Source of the DNA: an uncultured Rhodospirillales bacterium | GTDB lineage: Bacteria > Pseudomonadota > Alphaproteobacteria > Acetobacterales > Acetobacteraceae | Reading direction: 5' to 3' | Length of the DNA stretch: 12,050 nt | NCBI GenBank assembly: GCA_903932545.1 | Contig: CAIZGT010000072.1 | Location: 1 to 12,050 of the forward strand | In this document: one piece after another, positions 6,315-12,050 of the stretch | Layout: every line of letters begins with the position of its first letter | Numbering within the stretch: the stretch's first letter is position 1 | Notes under the pieces: generated by a model | The model's database searches: none | What the model was told of the DNA's origin: nothing | What the model saw: only the letters and a program-made list of their open reading frames with translations | Translations under genes and position numbers: made by a program

Positions 6315-7034
6315 TCAGCCTTTGCCCGTCTTGGAAGCGAGTTTAGGCACAACGCCGGAACCCAAAATCCGACCATCAGCCGCTTGAACAACAATAGCAG
6401 CCTCTTCGCCAATAGGCACTGCGGTGGTCAGTGATAATTTTGCCCCCGTCCAGCTGCCAATTTTGCGCAGGCTTCGAACAATGTTCGCCTCCACAAGATC
6501 GCGCCCAGCGTTCTCACCGCGCGCGATTGCGGTACGATGTTGGTGGTCGTAGCCAATCAGCAAAATGTCAGCCGATCCTGCCCCGCTACCAATCTCGATC
6601 GTTAAGTCCGCTGCTGCTGGGGTGGTCTTGATCAGCAAGCTCGGCAAAGTTTGGTTGCTCGCTGCGGCAAGTTCGATGGCGCGAAAGACGGCCGAGCGAT
6701 CCGAGCCCACCATTTCAGCGGAGCCCTGAACGACGATTTGGGGGGTATAGATCGTGTTGGCGTCAAAGCTCCGCTGGTAATTGCGTTGCCGAGATGTGGC
6801 AAGATCAAGCGAGTAGGGATCGCTCCAGCCCAAGGAATTCCAATATGTTACATGGAAACTGAGCGCCAAAATCTCCGGCTGTGTTGCCAGTTCACGCAAC
6901 ACCGCATCGGCTGGGGGGCAGGAGGAGCAGCCTTGAGAGGTAAACAACTCCACCACCACCTTGTTCGGCAACACTATTGTTTCAGCCCGCAAGTGACTGG
7001 TGAGCAGGATTAGTCCCAAAATTACGGCACGCAT
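6315..7034 (-). CDS. DUF1223 family secreted thioredoxin-like protein
   Basis: A 239-aa protein with a cleavable signal peptide (MRAVILGLILLTSHLRA) and a DUF1223 thioredoxin-like fold. The conserved motif is ELFTSQGCSSCPPAD, with Cys36 and Cys39 in a CxxC arrangement, followed by HVTYWNSLGWSDPYS and YTPQIVVQG, both family signatures. It is probably periplasmic and redox-linked; no substrate is established for the family. ATG 7034 was chosen because GGAG lies 7 bases before it and the signal peptide begins there; the frame is open to 7076, but those extra 14 residues are hydrophilic. It is followed on the same strand by the DUF218 gene. It starts 53 bp after the stop of the DUF1217 gene on the same strand, so flagellar-promoter readthrough is possible. 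Confidence 0.9.
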   Translation of the reverse strand: MRAVILGLILLTSHLRAETIVLPNKVVVELFTSQGCSSCPPADAVLRELATQPEILALSFHVTYWNSLGWSDPYSLDLATSRQRNYQRSFDANTIYTPQIVVQGSAEMVGSDRSAVFRAIELAAASNQTLPSLLIKTTPAAADLTIEIGSGAGSADILLIGYDHQHRTAIARGENAGRDLVEANIVRSLRKIGSWTGAKLSLTTAVPIGEEAAIVVQAADGRILGSGVVPKLASKTGKG

Positions 7035-7087
7035 CGTGTCGCTCCATCTCTGGTGATGAGAGTATGACATCGTCATTGGCGCCTGCG

Positions 7088-7948
7088 TTACGCGATCAAA
7101 GACAATATTGACGTTCCGGATGAAGGGTTTGTTCCGTTTGAAAACAATATCAATGCGGGATCGGAATTTGTGGTATAATTCGGAAGCAGCGCGTTCAAAA
7201 TGTTTCCTGCTGAACCGTTGCTGCTCAAAATAGCTATCGCGCCAGAGTTATCGTTTGGCGTGGTACTGTTCGCCTCATTTAACGCCAAATATTTTGTCAC
7301 AAATTCCTGGGTGAAGCCCGATTTTTGAAAATCGTTGATGTTAATTTTAGCCGATAAAAGTTTATGCTGCGTTGTAAAATCCAGCGTTCCGAATGAAGTC
7401 GGCATACTCGTTGCAACTTGCGCAACTTGCAATAGTTTTGGATCAGACATCAACTGATCAACCGAGGTAATAGCTCCGATACTGCGCGTAAAATACAAAG
7501 CGTTGGCAATACCGGGGGCAAGACTGTCTTTTTGGGTTTCAAAATTATTGGTGGCATTGGCGTTCAGCAATGCCGTGACATTGCTGGCTGAGGCAAACGG
7601 CGGTGATGTAAATTGTCCCATCGCCGTCGCAAAGCGGGTGAGAGCGGGGTTGTTAATCTGGTACGCAGTAGATGATTTGGCATTGGGGTTTTGGGTCATC
7701 AACTGCTTCAGTAATGCGGTGTCGTGGATGTAGGAATTGATCCCAAATGCATTCAATACGATGCCGAGCGCGCGATAATTTTTTAGCAATGCGTCTGGCG
7801 TGGTCAGTTTCGCGGCAATGGCTTTAAAATAGGTGGCGTCAGACTTCGTTTGCGGATCAGAGGACGAGAAACTCGCCACATAGCTCGCCTCATGGGCGGA
7901 TACCATCGTATAGGTAGTGATCGGCGGCAGAATGGCAGTGCCCGTCAT
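7088..7948 (-). CDS. DUF1217 family protein, flagellum-linked, with an internal duplication
   Basis: A 286-aa protein of the DUF1217 family, which is found in flagellar loci of alphaproteobacteria and has no firm biochemical role. Two similar units are seen. The first, residues about 36-112, reads YFKAIAAKLTTPDALLKNYR, then a GINSYIHDT segment. The second, about 147-225, reads YFTRSIGAITSVDQLMSDPK, then SFGTLDFTTQHKLLS and FVTKYLALNE. Each has a Tyr-Phe/helix start and a shared 'LL(S/T)xxxxL...' layout. The C-terminal 60 residues are Ser/Asn/Thr-rich. ATG 7948 is supported by AGGAG six bases upstream. The gene is visibly A+T-richer than its neighbours (7141-7200 has 24 of 60 bases G or C). 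It is divergent from flagellin across 177 bp, consistent with a shared flagellar control region. Confidence 0.82.
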   Translation of the reverse strand: MTGTAILPPITTYTMVSAHEASYVASFSSSDPQTKSDATYFKAIAAKLTTPDALLKNYRALGIVLNAFGINSYIHDTALLKQLMTQNPNAKSSTAYQINNPALTRFATAMGQFTSPPFASASNVTALLNANATNNFETQKDSLAPGIANALYFTRSIGAITSVDQLMSDPKLLQVAQVATSMPTSFGTLDFTTQHKLLSAKININDFQKSGFTQEFVTKYLALNEANSTTPNDNSGAIAILSSNGSAGNILNALLPNYTTNSDPALILFSNGTNPSSGTSILSLIA

Positions 7949-8125
7949 GGGCGGCTCCTGATGTGATCGCCATTCGCAAATAATCTATTTCGATAAACAC
8001 TTGCTTAACGTTTTTCGGCCAATCTGGTGTTGCCCATCCGGAAAATCCTGGGGGTGCAATGTGGATGATCGCCGCGTCAAGGGCGCGAGATTGTCATACG
8101 CGGTATCGAAAAAGGAGCTTTCCGC
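7949..8125. other. Divergent intergenic region between DUF1217 gene and flagellin
   Basis: 177 bp between the two start codons. It is A+T-rich near the DUF1217 side and carries the ribosome binding sites of both genes. A flagellin promoter must lie here, but no convincing sigma-28 (TAAA-N15-GCCGATAA) or sigma-54 (GG-N10-GC) match was found by eye. The nearest things seen are TAAA near 7997 with GCCAATCT about 20 bases on, too far apart to call. Confidence 0.4.
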
Positions 8126-9319
8126 ATGTTTTCCGTGAACACCAACCTTGGCGCAATGGCTGCCTTGCAGTCGCTCAATCAAACCCAGTCGGCGCTGGCG
8201 ACAACCCAGAATCAGATCTCCACCGGCAAAAAAATCTCTCAGGCTTCAGATAATCCGGCCGTCTACTCAATCGCGCAAACCATGCAGGCAGACGTCTCAG
8301 GCCTTTCAGCTGTGCAAGACAGCCTGAATTTTGGCTCTTCCGTGCTTGGCGTGGCGTCATCGGCGCAGTCACAGATTTCCACCGTCTTGCAGGGTTTGCT
8401 CAACACCGTCACCCAGGGCCAGACAACCGGCATGTCGGCTGCAACGATCAACAATTCCATCAAGCAGGTATTGGCCAATATCGATCAGTTCGCCCAGAGC
8501 GCGACGTTCAATGGCGTCAATCTGATCTCCACGACGGGAACCGGCGTTGGGGCCACGAGCTCGTCTTTGTCGGTGGTCAACAACGTCGCGGGCTCGGCGA
8601 TCACGGCATCGAACAATGACGCCAACAATGGGGCCATCGTCACTGCCTCTGATTCGGCAGGCCTTGGGTTGACAGGGCTTTCCGTAACCGCAGCGGCGGT
8701 GGGGCTCACGTTCACCAATGCCACCGCACCAGCGGCCAACGACACCATCACTTTGGGCAACGGCACCAAGAGCTGGACCTTTATGCTCTCGGACGGCTCC
8801 ACTGCGCCTGCCGCATTCGCCACCGCATCCAGCACAACGCAGGTGAACTCATCAATCAACATCACAGCCACTGACTCCAATGGCGCGATCATGGCCAAGA
8901 TCGCATCTGCCATCCAGGCGCAAGGTTTCGGTGGAACGGTTGATAACACCGGCCAGTTGGTGATTACCGGAAATGGCGTAACCAACGCCAACTCGTCAGT
9001 ATCAATCAGCGGCTCCGGTGCCGCCATGGCTACCGTATCAGGCTCGACAGCCGCGATTGACACCGTGCAGGCGGCGATCACGCAATTGAACGTGAATGCT
9101 TCCTATATCGGCTCGAAGTCCAACCAGGTGACCGGCATGGTGAGCTTTGCATCCTCGCTGAGCAGCGCTTTGACGGCCGGTATCGGTGCGCTAACCGATG
9201 CGAACATGGCGGCAGAAAGCGCGCAGTTGCAGTCACTGCAGACCAAGCAATCTCTGGCGATCCAGTCGCTGTCGATTGCCAACCAGCAGCCGCAGTCAAT
9301 CATGACGTTGTTCCGTTGA
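8126..9319 (+). CDS. fliC: Flagellin
   Basis: The 397-aa filament subunit of the flagellum, exported by the flagellar type III apparatus. The D0/D1 core is clear: MFSVNTNLGAMAALQSLNQT, then TGKKISQASDNPAVYSIAQT at the N-terminus, and a C-terminal helix with IGALTDANMAAESAQLQSLQ ending in QPQSIMTLFR. Residues about 140-310 are a low-complexity Ala/Ser/Thr/Asn central region, exposed and variable in the family. AAAGGAG at 8111-8117, 8 bases before the ATG, is a strong ribosome binding site. It is followed by a strong terminator and then flaF. The gene symbol is generic, since alphaproteobacteria use several names (fljK, fliC, fla). The other flagellin copies, if any, are outside the window. Confidence 0.96.
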   Translation: MFSVNTNLGAMAALQSLNQTQSALATTQNQISTGKKISQASDNPAVYSIAQTMQADVSGLSAVQDSLNFGSSVLGVASSAQSQISTVLQGLLNTVTQGQTTGMSAATINNSIKQVLANIDQFAQSATFNGVNLISTTGTGVGATSSSLSVVNNVAGSAITASNNDANNGAIVTASDSAGLGLTGLSVTAAAVGLTFTNATAPAANDTITLGNGTKSWTFMLSDGSTAPAAFATASSTTQVNSSINITATDSNGAIMAKIASAIQAQGFGGTVDNTGQLVITGNGVTNANSSVSISGSGAAMATVSGSTAAIDTVQAAITQLNVNASYIGSKSNQVTGMVSFASSLSSALTAGIGALTDANMAAESAQLQSLQTKQSLAIQSLSIANQQPQSIMTLFR

Positions 9320-9343
9320 TCTAAGTGGATTGATACCAAACTC

Positions 9344-9382
9344 CGGCCTGATCGTGTTTCTGTCACACGATCGGGCCGTCTT
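9344..9382 (+). terminator. Intrinsic terminator after flagellin
   Basis: A 14-bp stem, CGGCCTGATCGTGT (9344-9357) with ACACGATCGGGCCG (9365-9378), containing one G-U wobble and no mismatch, a 7-base loop, and a short TCTT run after it. It lies 24 bases after the flagellin stop and should make flagellin message more abundant than downstream flaF. Confidence 0.85.
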
Positions 9383-9405
9383 GGGATTTACCTTTGGGGG
9401 CTTAC

Positions 9406-9885
9406 ATGGCTGATCAGCTCACACAAACACAGCTACTGGGTGCTGCTGTCCCTTTCGCCGTGGCCGCTCCGACGGGGGGCTATTACCCATTCACCGATTT
9501 GGCAGGAGCCTCGCCGCATGAGGCTGAGATTTTGGCCTTCGGCTTGTGTAATTCCCGCCTCGCAGCCGCCAAAGACTGCCGCACGCGCATCGAAGCTGTA
9601 CATAAAAATCAACAATTATGGTCGCTATTGGTCCGCGACCTTGCGCGCGAGGGCAATCAATTGGCGGATGCGCTGAAGCAGGAACTGATTGGCCTTGGTT
9701 TTTGGGCGATGCGATATGGCATCTTGGCCAATAGCAACGACCTCCCGTTGGAGCCACTGATTGCTGTCAATCGCAACATTCTAGAAGGCTTGAAGAGCCA
9801 GCGAGCCTCAACTCCGAACCATCACTACCACGCATCACCCGACAGCCCAACGTCGTGCATCGCAGGTTTTAAAGCCAGTGCTTGA
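9406..9885 (+). CDS. flaF: FlaF-family flagellin biosynthesis regulator
   Basis: A 159-aa protein of the FlaF family, the positive factor for flagellin synthesis and export in Caulobacter-type alphaproteobacteria; it works against FlbT, which destabilises flagellin mRNA. The family core is visible at about residues 60-135: RIEAVHKNQQLWSLLVRDLA, EGNQLADALKQELIGLGFWA, then LEPLIAVNRNILEGL, matching the NrxLWs, pLpxelraqiisLxxfv and LiEvNRsImeGL patterns. A 30-residue N-terminal extension and a C-terminal tail of about 25 residues rich in His/Ser/Pro are longer than in the usual 110-130-aa members. ATG 9406 is chosen, with GGGGG 5 bases upstream; TTG 9394 is an alternative that would add four residues. 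The gene starts 24 bases after the flagellin terminator, so it may depend on readthrough. No flbT follows. Confidence 0.85.
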   Translation: MADQLTQTQLLGAAVPFAVAAPTGGYYPFTDLAGASPHEAEILAFGLCNSRLAAAKDCRTRIEAVHKNQQLWSLLVRDLAREGNQLADALKQELIGLGFWAMRYGILANSNDLPLEPLIAVNRNILEGLKSQRASTPNHHYHASPDSPTSCIAGFKASA

Positions 9886-9982
9886 GGTCGCTTACGATTG
9901 GAATGCGACGCTGACGATGCCAGTATTCAGTGCCAATCGGCTGCACATTTTTGGCTGCTCTGAACCCCGGTTGCGCTGCCGC

Positions 9983-11032
9983 TCAACGGGCGCGCGTTGC
10001 AAGCCAGCGGTGCAGAGCCAATGACGTCTGAGTGTCGGCGATCATAGCGGTGACGCCAAAATTGTCTGTGGGATTGGTGTGCCAGACCACGCTATCACTA
10101 TCGCCAGATAATTTTGCAATCTGCACGTCCTGTAACATCACCCGCCACCACGCCACTAGATTGGCGGGTGTGAGCCAGGGCAACAGCAAGGCCGCATCCA
10201 GCCGCGCTGCCGCCGCGAGACAGCGCCAAGCTGAGACCAGGGCCGGATCGACCGTGATTTGTCGTGCCGCAAGCAATTCGGGCAATGTTGGCACCCGTGC
10301 CACGGCGGGATCGCGGACCACCTGATTGGTCGCATCAAGGCTGCCGAGAGAGAATAGCGGGGTCATCTGCAATGATACGGCTTCAATTGTCTGGCGGGCA
10401 GAGTCGCGTCCCAGAAGCAGAGCCATATCAGCGTCCCCAGCGTGCAATGCGCGCAACGGATCGAGGCTGGTGATAATGGAAGTCACATTTTGGCCCAGAA
10501 GGTGCACACCAAGCTCTACGGGCAAAGCATGCGCCGGTCCCGGTTCAACGGCCAGCCGCAAAGCCGCAAGCTGCGGTGAACTCGCCGCGGACGCGATCAC
10601 CACACCCGAAACCTGGGCTGTGGCGACTGGTAACCAGTGGCCGATATCAAACTGCGCGCGCGGATCACCTGCAAGCCATGCCAAGGCAGCCGAGCCCGAG
10701 ACGATCAGTGCGGTTTCACCATCTGGCGCCACATTCGCCTCAAACTGGTTCGCCACAGTAACCCCGTCTTCGCCCCCCATGCGATCGAGATGCGATGGCT
10801 GATTCGGCGGAAGCAAGGCATCCATCCGCTCTTTGAGCTTAATCGCCAATGCAACCAGCGCACCGTCAGCGCGGCCAGCCACCATAAGCCTGGGCCGCGC
10901 CTCAAATGGTGGGGGCGGACTCGCGGTTGCGCGCATGACGTGCCGCGATCGGGATAAATGTGTCGCGTTGGGTGGCGCGGCAAAGACGACTCCTGCAGCC
11001 AGCAGACGGCGTCGAGACCAGAACGGACGCAA
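9983..11032 (-). CDS. Secreted TctC-like (Bug-family) substrate-binding-like protein
   Basis: A 349-aa protein beginning at a TTG. The N-terminus has a Tat-like signal: SRRRLLAAGVVFAAPP, with the SRRxLL pattern and an Ala-rich hydrophobic core. After the signal, residues about 48-340 resemble a periplasmic binding protein of the TctC/Bug type (MGGEDGVTVANQF and PDGETALIVSGSAALAWLAG, matching the family's GaggxiganxvAxaxpDGyTL pattern). TctC proteins bind tricarboxylates or other acids for the TctABC transporter. No TctA/TctB genes are seen next to it. The start is uncertain: a run of eight G (8 C on this strand) lies 31 bp upstream, and with one more C an ATG at 11091, overlapping the apt stop, would read into this frame. 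The gene is immediately downstream of apt, likely cotranscribed. Confidence 0.65.
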   Translation of the reverse strand: MRPFWSRRRLLAAGVVFAAPPNATHLSRSRHVMRATASPPPPFEARPRLMVAGRADGALVALAIKLKERMDALLPPNQPSHLDRMGGEDGVTVANQFEANVAPDGETALIVSGSAALAWLAGDPRAQFDIGHWLPVATAQVSGVVIASAASSPQLAALRLAVEPGPAHALPVELGVHLLGQNVTSIITSLDPLRALHAGDADMALLLGRDSARQTIEAVSLQMTPLFSLGSLDATNQVVRDPAVARVPTLPELLAARQITVDPALVSAWRCLAAAARLDAALLLPWLTPANLVAWWRVMLQDVQIAKLSGDSDSVVWHTNPTDNFGVTAMIADTQTSLALHRWLATRAR

Positions 11033-11062
11033 CCGCGCCGTCAGCTTCGTCTTCCCAGCCGA

Positions 11063-11070
11063 GGGGGGGG
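11063..11070. repeat. Homopolymer of eight G between the apt stop and the TctC-like gene
   Basis: Eight consecutive G (eight C on the coding strand) lie between the apt stop codon (11084-11086) and the TTG start of the next gene (11032). An ATG at 11091 overlaps the apt stop and would be the natural translationally coupled start, but it is 59 bp from the TTG. With nine C it would be 60, in frame, giving 20 more residues. Either slippage, a sequencing error or a true untranslated gap. Confidence 0.6.
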
Positions 11071-11083
11071 CGGCAGGCGGCGA

Positions 11084-11599
11084 TCAATCATCGTAGGATA
11101 ACAATGACTCAAATGGCACTCCGATCTTCTCGCGCCCACCGAGGAATGTAAGTTCGATCAACGCAACCGCCGCGGGCACTTCAGCGCCAACGCTGCGCAA
11201 AAGGTGGATCGCCGCCGCCATAGTGCCACCGGTGGCGAGCAGGTCGTCCACCACAACCACGCGCTGCCCAGGCTTGATGGCATCCGCTTGGATTTCGATG
11301 CGATCCTTGCCGTATTCCAAATCGTAGTCGTAGCTCACCAACGCACCAGGCAATTTGCCGCGCTTGCGCAGCATGATGAAGCCGCAGCCAAGTTTCAGCG
11401 CAAGCGGAGCTGCCAATAGAAAGCCGCGTGATTCGATGCCGGCCAGCACATCGGGCTGATAAGCACGCACCATCTTCGCCATCCGTCCCATCGCCACCTG
11501 CCACGCGTCAGCATGCCGGAGCAGGGTGGAGATGTCGTAGAACAGTATGCCCGGCTTGGGAAAATCCGGAATGCCACGAATATGTTGTTTCAAATCCAT
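11084..11599 (-). CDS. apt: Adenine phosphoribosyltransferase
   Basis: A 171-aa purine salvage enzyme: adenine + PRPP gives AMP + pyrophosphate in the cytoplasm. The family signature is complete: IRGIPDFPKPGILFYDIST at the N-terminus, GIESRGFLLAAPLAL, a LRKRGKLPGALVSY loop, the PRPP-binding loop VVVVDDLLATGGTM (residues 114-127), and LIELTFLGGREKI near the end. ATG 11599 (MDLKQHIRGI) matches the usual family start and length of about 170-175 aa. A start at 11647 would add 16 residues that do not look like the family. It is followed on the same strand by the TctC-like gene, and its stop overlaps an ATG (11091). It is divergent from the DUF2842-like gene. Confidence 0.96.
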   Translation of the reverse strand: MDLKQHIRGIPDFPKPGILFYDISTLLRHADAWQVAMGRMAKMVRAYQPDVLAGIESRGFLLAAPLALKLGCGFIMLRKRGKLPGALVSYDYDLEYGKDRIEIQADAIKPGQRVVVVDDLLATGGTMAAAIHLLRSVGAEVPAAVALIELTFLGGREKIGVPFESLLSYDD

Positions 11600-11650
11600 C
11601 GAGCCGAACCCGTCCTGTGCTGCCAATCCGCCGAGCGTGCCCAGCATCGT

Positions 11651-11660
11651 CCCTTAAGGG
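11651..11660. repeat. Perfect palindrome CCCTTAAGGG upstream of apt
   Basis: A 10-bp perfect palindrome in the divergent region between apt and the DUF2842-like gene, just downstream of a candidate promoter reading toward apt. It might be an operator, but a palindrome of this length can arise by chance. Confidence 0.35.
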
Positions 11661-11687
11661 TCTATCTTTCAACGCCCTGCGGTTCAA
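11659..11687 (-). promoter_or_regulatory. Weak candidate promoter for apt
   Basis: On the minus strand TTGAAC (complement of 11682-11687), a 17-base spacer, and TAGACC (complement of 11659-11664). The -35 matches 4 of 6 consensus bases, the -10 matches 3 of 6. Transcription from it would begin near 11651, giving about 50 bases of leader before ATG 11599 and agreeing with that start over 11647. Confidence 0.25.
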
Positions 11688-11750
11688 GCTCTGCCACAGC
11701 TTTGATCCCATCCCCTGGCGAATTACCGCAAGTGTCGCTACATACCGCCT

Positions 11751-12050
11751 ATGCCCCGCGTCCCAATTGCAATCATCGCCGGTCTGATTGGATTTGCCCT
11801 CTATGTGGCAGCCGTGATGATCATTGCCGACACCGTTCTCACATGGCACTGGGCATTCCAGGCCATGTATTTTGTTCTGGCGGGCAGTTTGTGGGTGTTC
11901 CCGATCCGCTGGCTCATGTTCTGGGCGATTTTGGCCTGGGCGTTGTCGCTGGGCAGCTTTCCAGCATGGTATGGTGCCGCGCTGTTCAGCCTTGCGTGGG
12001 CAGGGCGCGCGATTGCAGCGAACGGGATTGACCGCGCCCTGGGACTGGTG
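11751..12050 (+). CDS. DUF2842-like membrane protein, cut by window end
   Basis: One hundred codons open to the right edge of the window, with no stop. It begins MPRVPIAIIAGLIGFALYVA and has about three hydrophobic segments (residues about 5-26, 37-52, 57-90), so it is an inner-membrane protein. The first 60 residues resemble DUF2842 (a first helix, then an H/Q-x-YFxLAGxxWVxPxxxLxxW pattern: FQAMYFVLAGSLWVFP). DUF2842 proteins are short (about 65-70 aa), so the extra residues 65-100 (GAALFSLAWAGRAIA and on) are odd, either a different family or an extended member. No clear ribosome binding site lies before ATG 11751. It is divergent from apt across about 150 bp. Confidence 0.55.
   Translation, partial: MPRVPIAIIAGLIGFALYVAAVMIIADTVLTWHWAFQAMYFVLAGSLWVFPIRWLMFWAILAWALSLGSFPAWYGAALFSLAWAGRAIAANGIDRALGLV

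Noticed and set aside
7985..8125. Sigma-28 or sigma-54 promoter for flagellin
   Set aside because: No match with correct spacing was found by eye, so no promoter is called.
8485..9081. 198-codon minus-strand ORF inside flagellin
   Set aside because: It mirrors the low-complexity Ala/Ser/Thr flagellin centre; the flagellin frame is certain.

Overview
The window looks like chromosomal DNA of a flagellated alphaproteobacterium, most likely of the Rhodospirillales/Acetobacteraceae type. The reasons are the RpoD C-terminus, a FlaF-family flagellin regulator next to a short flagellin, the alphaproteobacterial families DUF1194, DUF1217, DUF1223 and DUF2842, and fairly high G+C with a dip around the DUF1217 gene. 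The taxonomic call is an inference. No tRNA, rRNA, CRISPR array, insertion sequence or transposase was seen.

Layout: (1) 1-2191 is housekeeping and envelope: the end of rpoD, a GNAT acetyltransferase, a converging VWA-like DUF1194 protein, and a SlyB-like glycine-zipper lipoprotein. (2) 2194-5482 is the least ordinary part. A DUF6065-like protein and an unlisted 46-codon ORF lie on the minus strand with a hairpin between them. A large SARP-like regulator (winged helix, BTAD, TolB-like domain, TPRs) is divergent across a leader packed with inverted repeats. (3) 5487-7034 is a minus-strand pair: a secreted DUF1223 thioredoxin-like protein and a YdcF/DUF218 membrane protein. (4) 7088-9885 is flagellar: a DUF1217 protein with an internal duplication, then divergently flagellin, a strong intrinsic terminator, and FlaF; no flbT follows. 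(5) 9983-12050 holds a secreted TctC-like protein downstream of apt, possibly misframed at a run of eight G, and a divergent DUF2842-type membrane protein cut by the window end.

How parts work together: flagellin, FlaF and the DUF1217 protein form a flagellar filament locus, with flagellin separated from flaF by a terminator that should favour flagellin. The SARP-like regulator, the 46-aa peptide and the DUF6065-like protein have the layout of a regulator-peptide-modifier cassette. This is the best candidate for an undescribed system, but function is inferred only from layout. Three convergent gene pairs end within 0-4 bp of each other, so the chromosome is compact and leaves no room for classical terminators between them.
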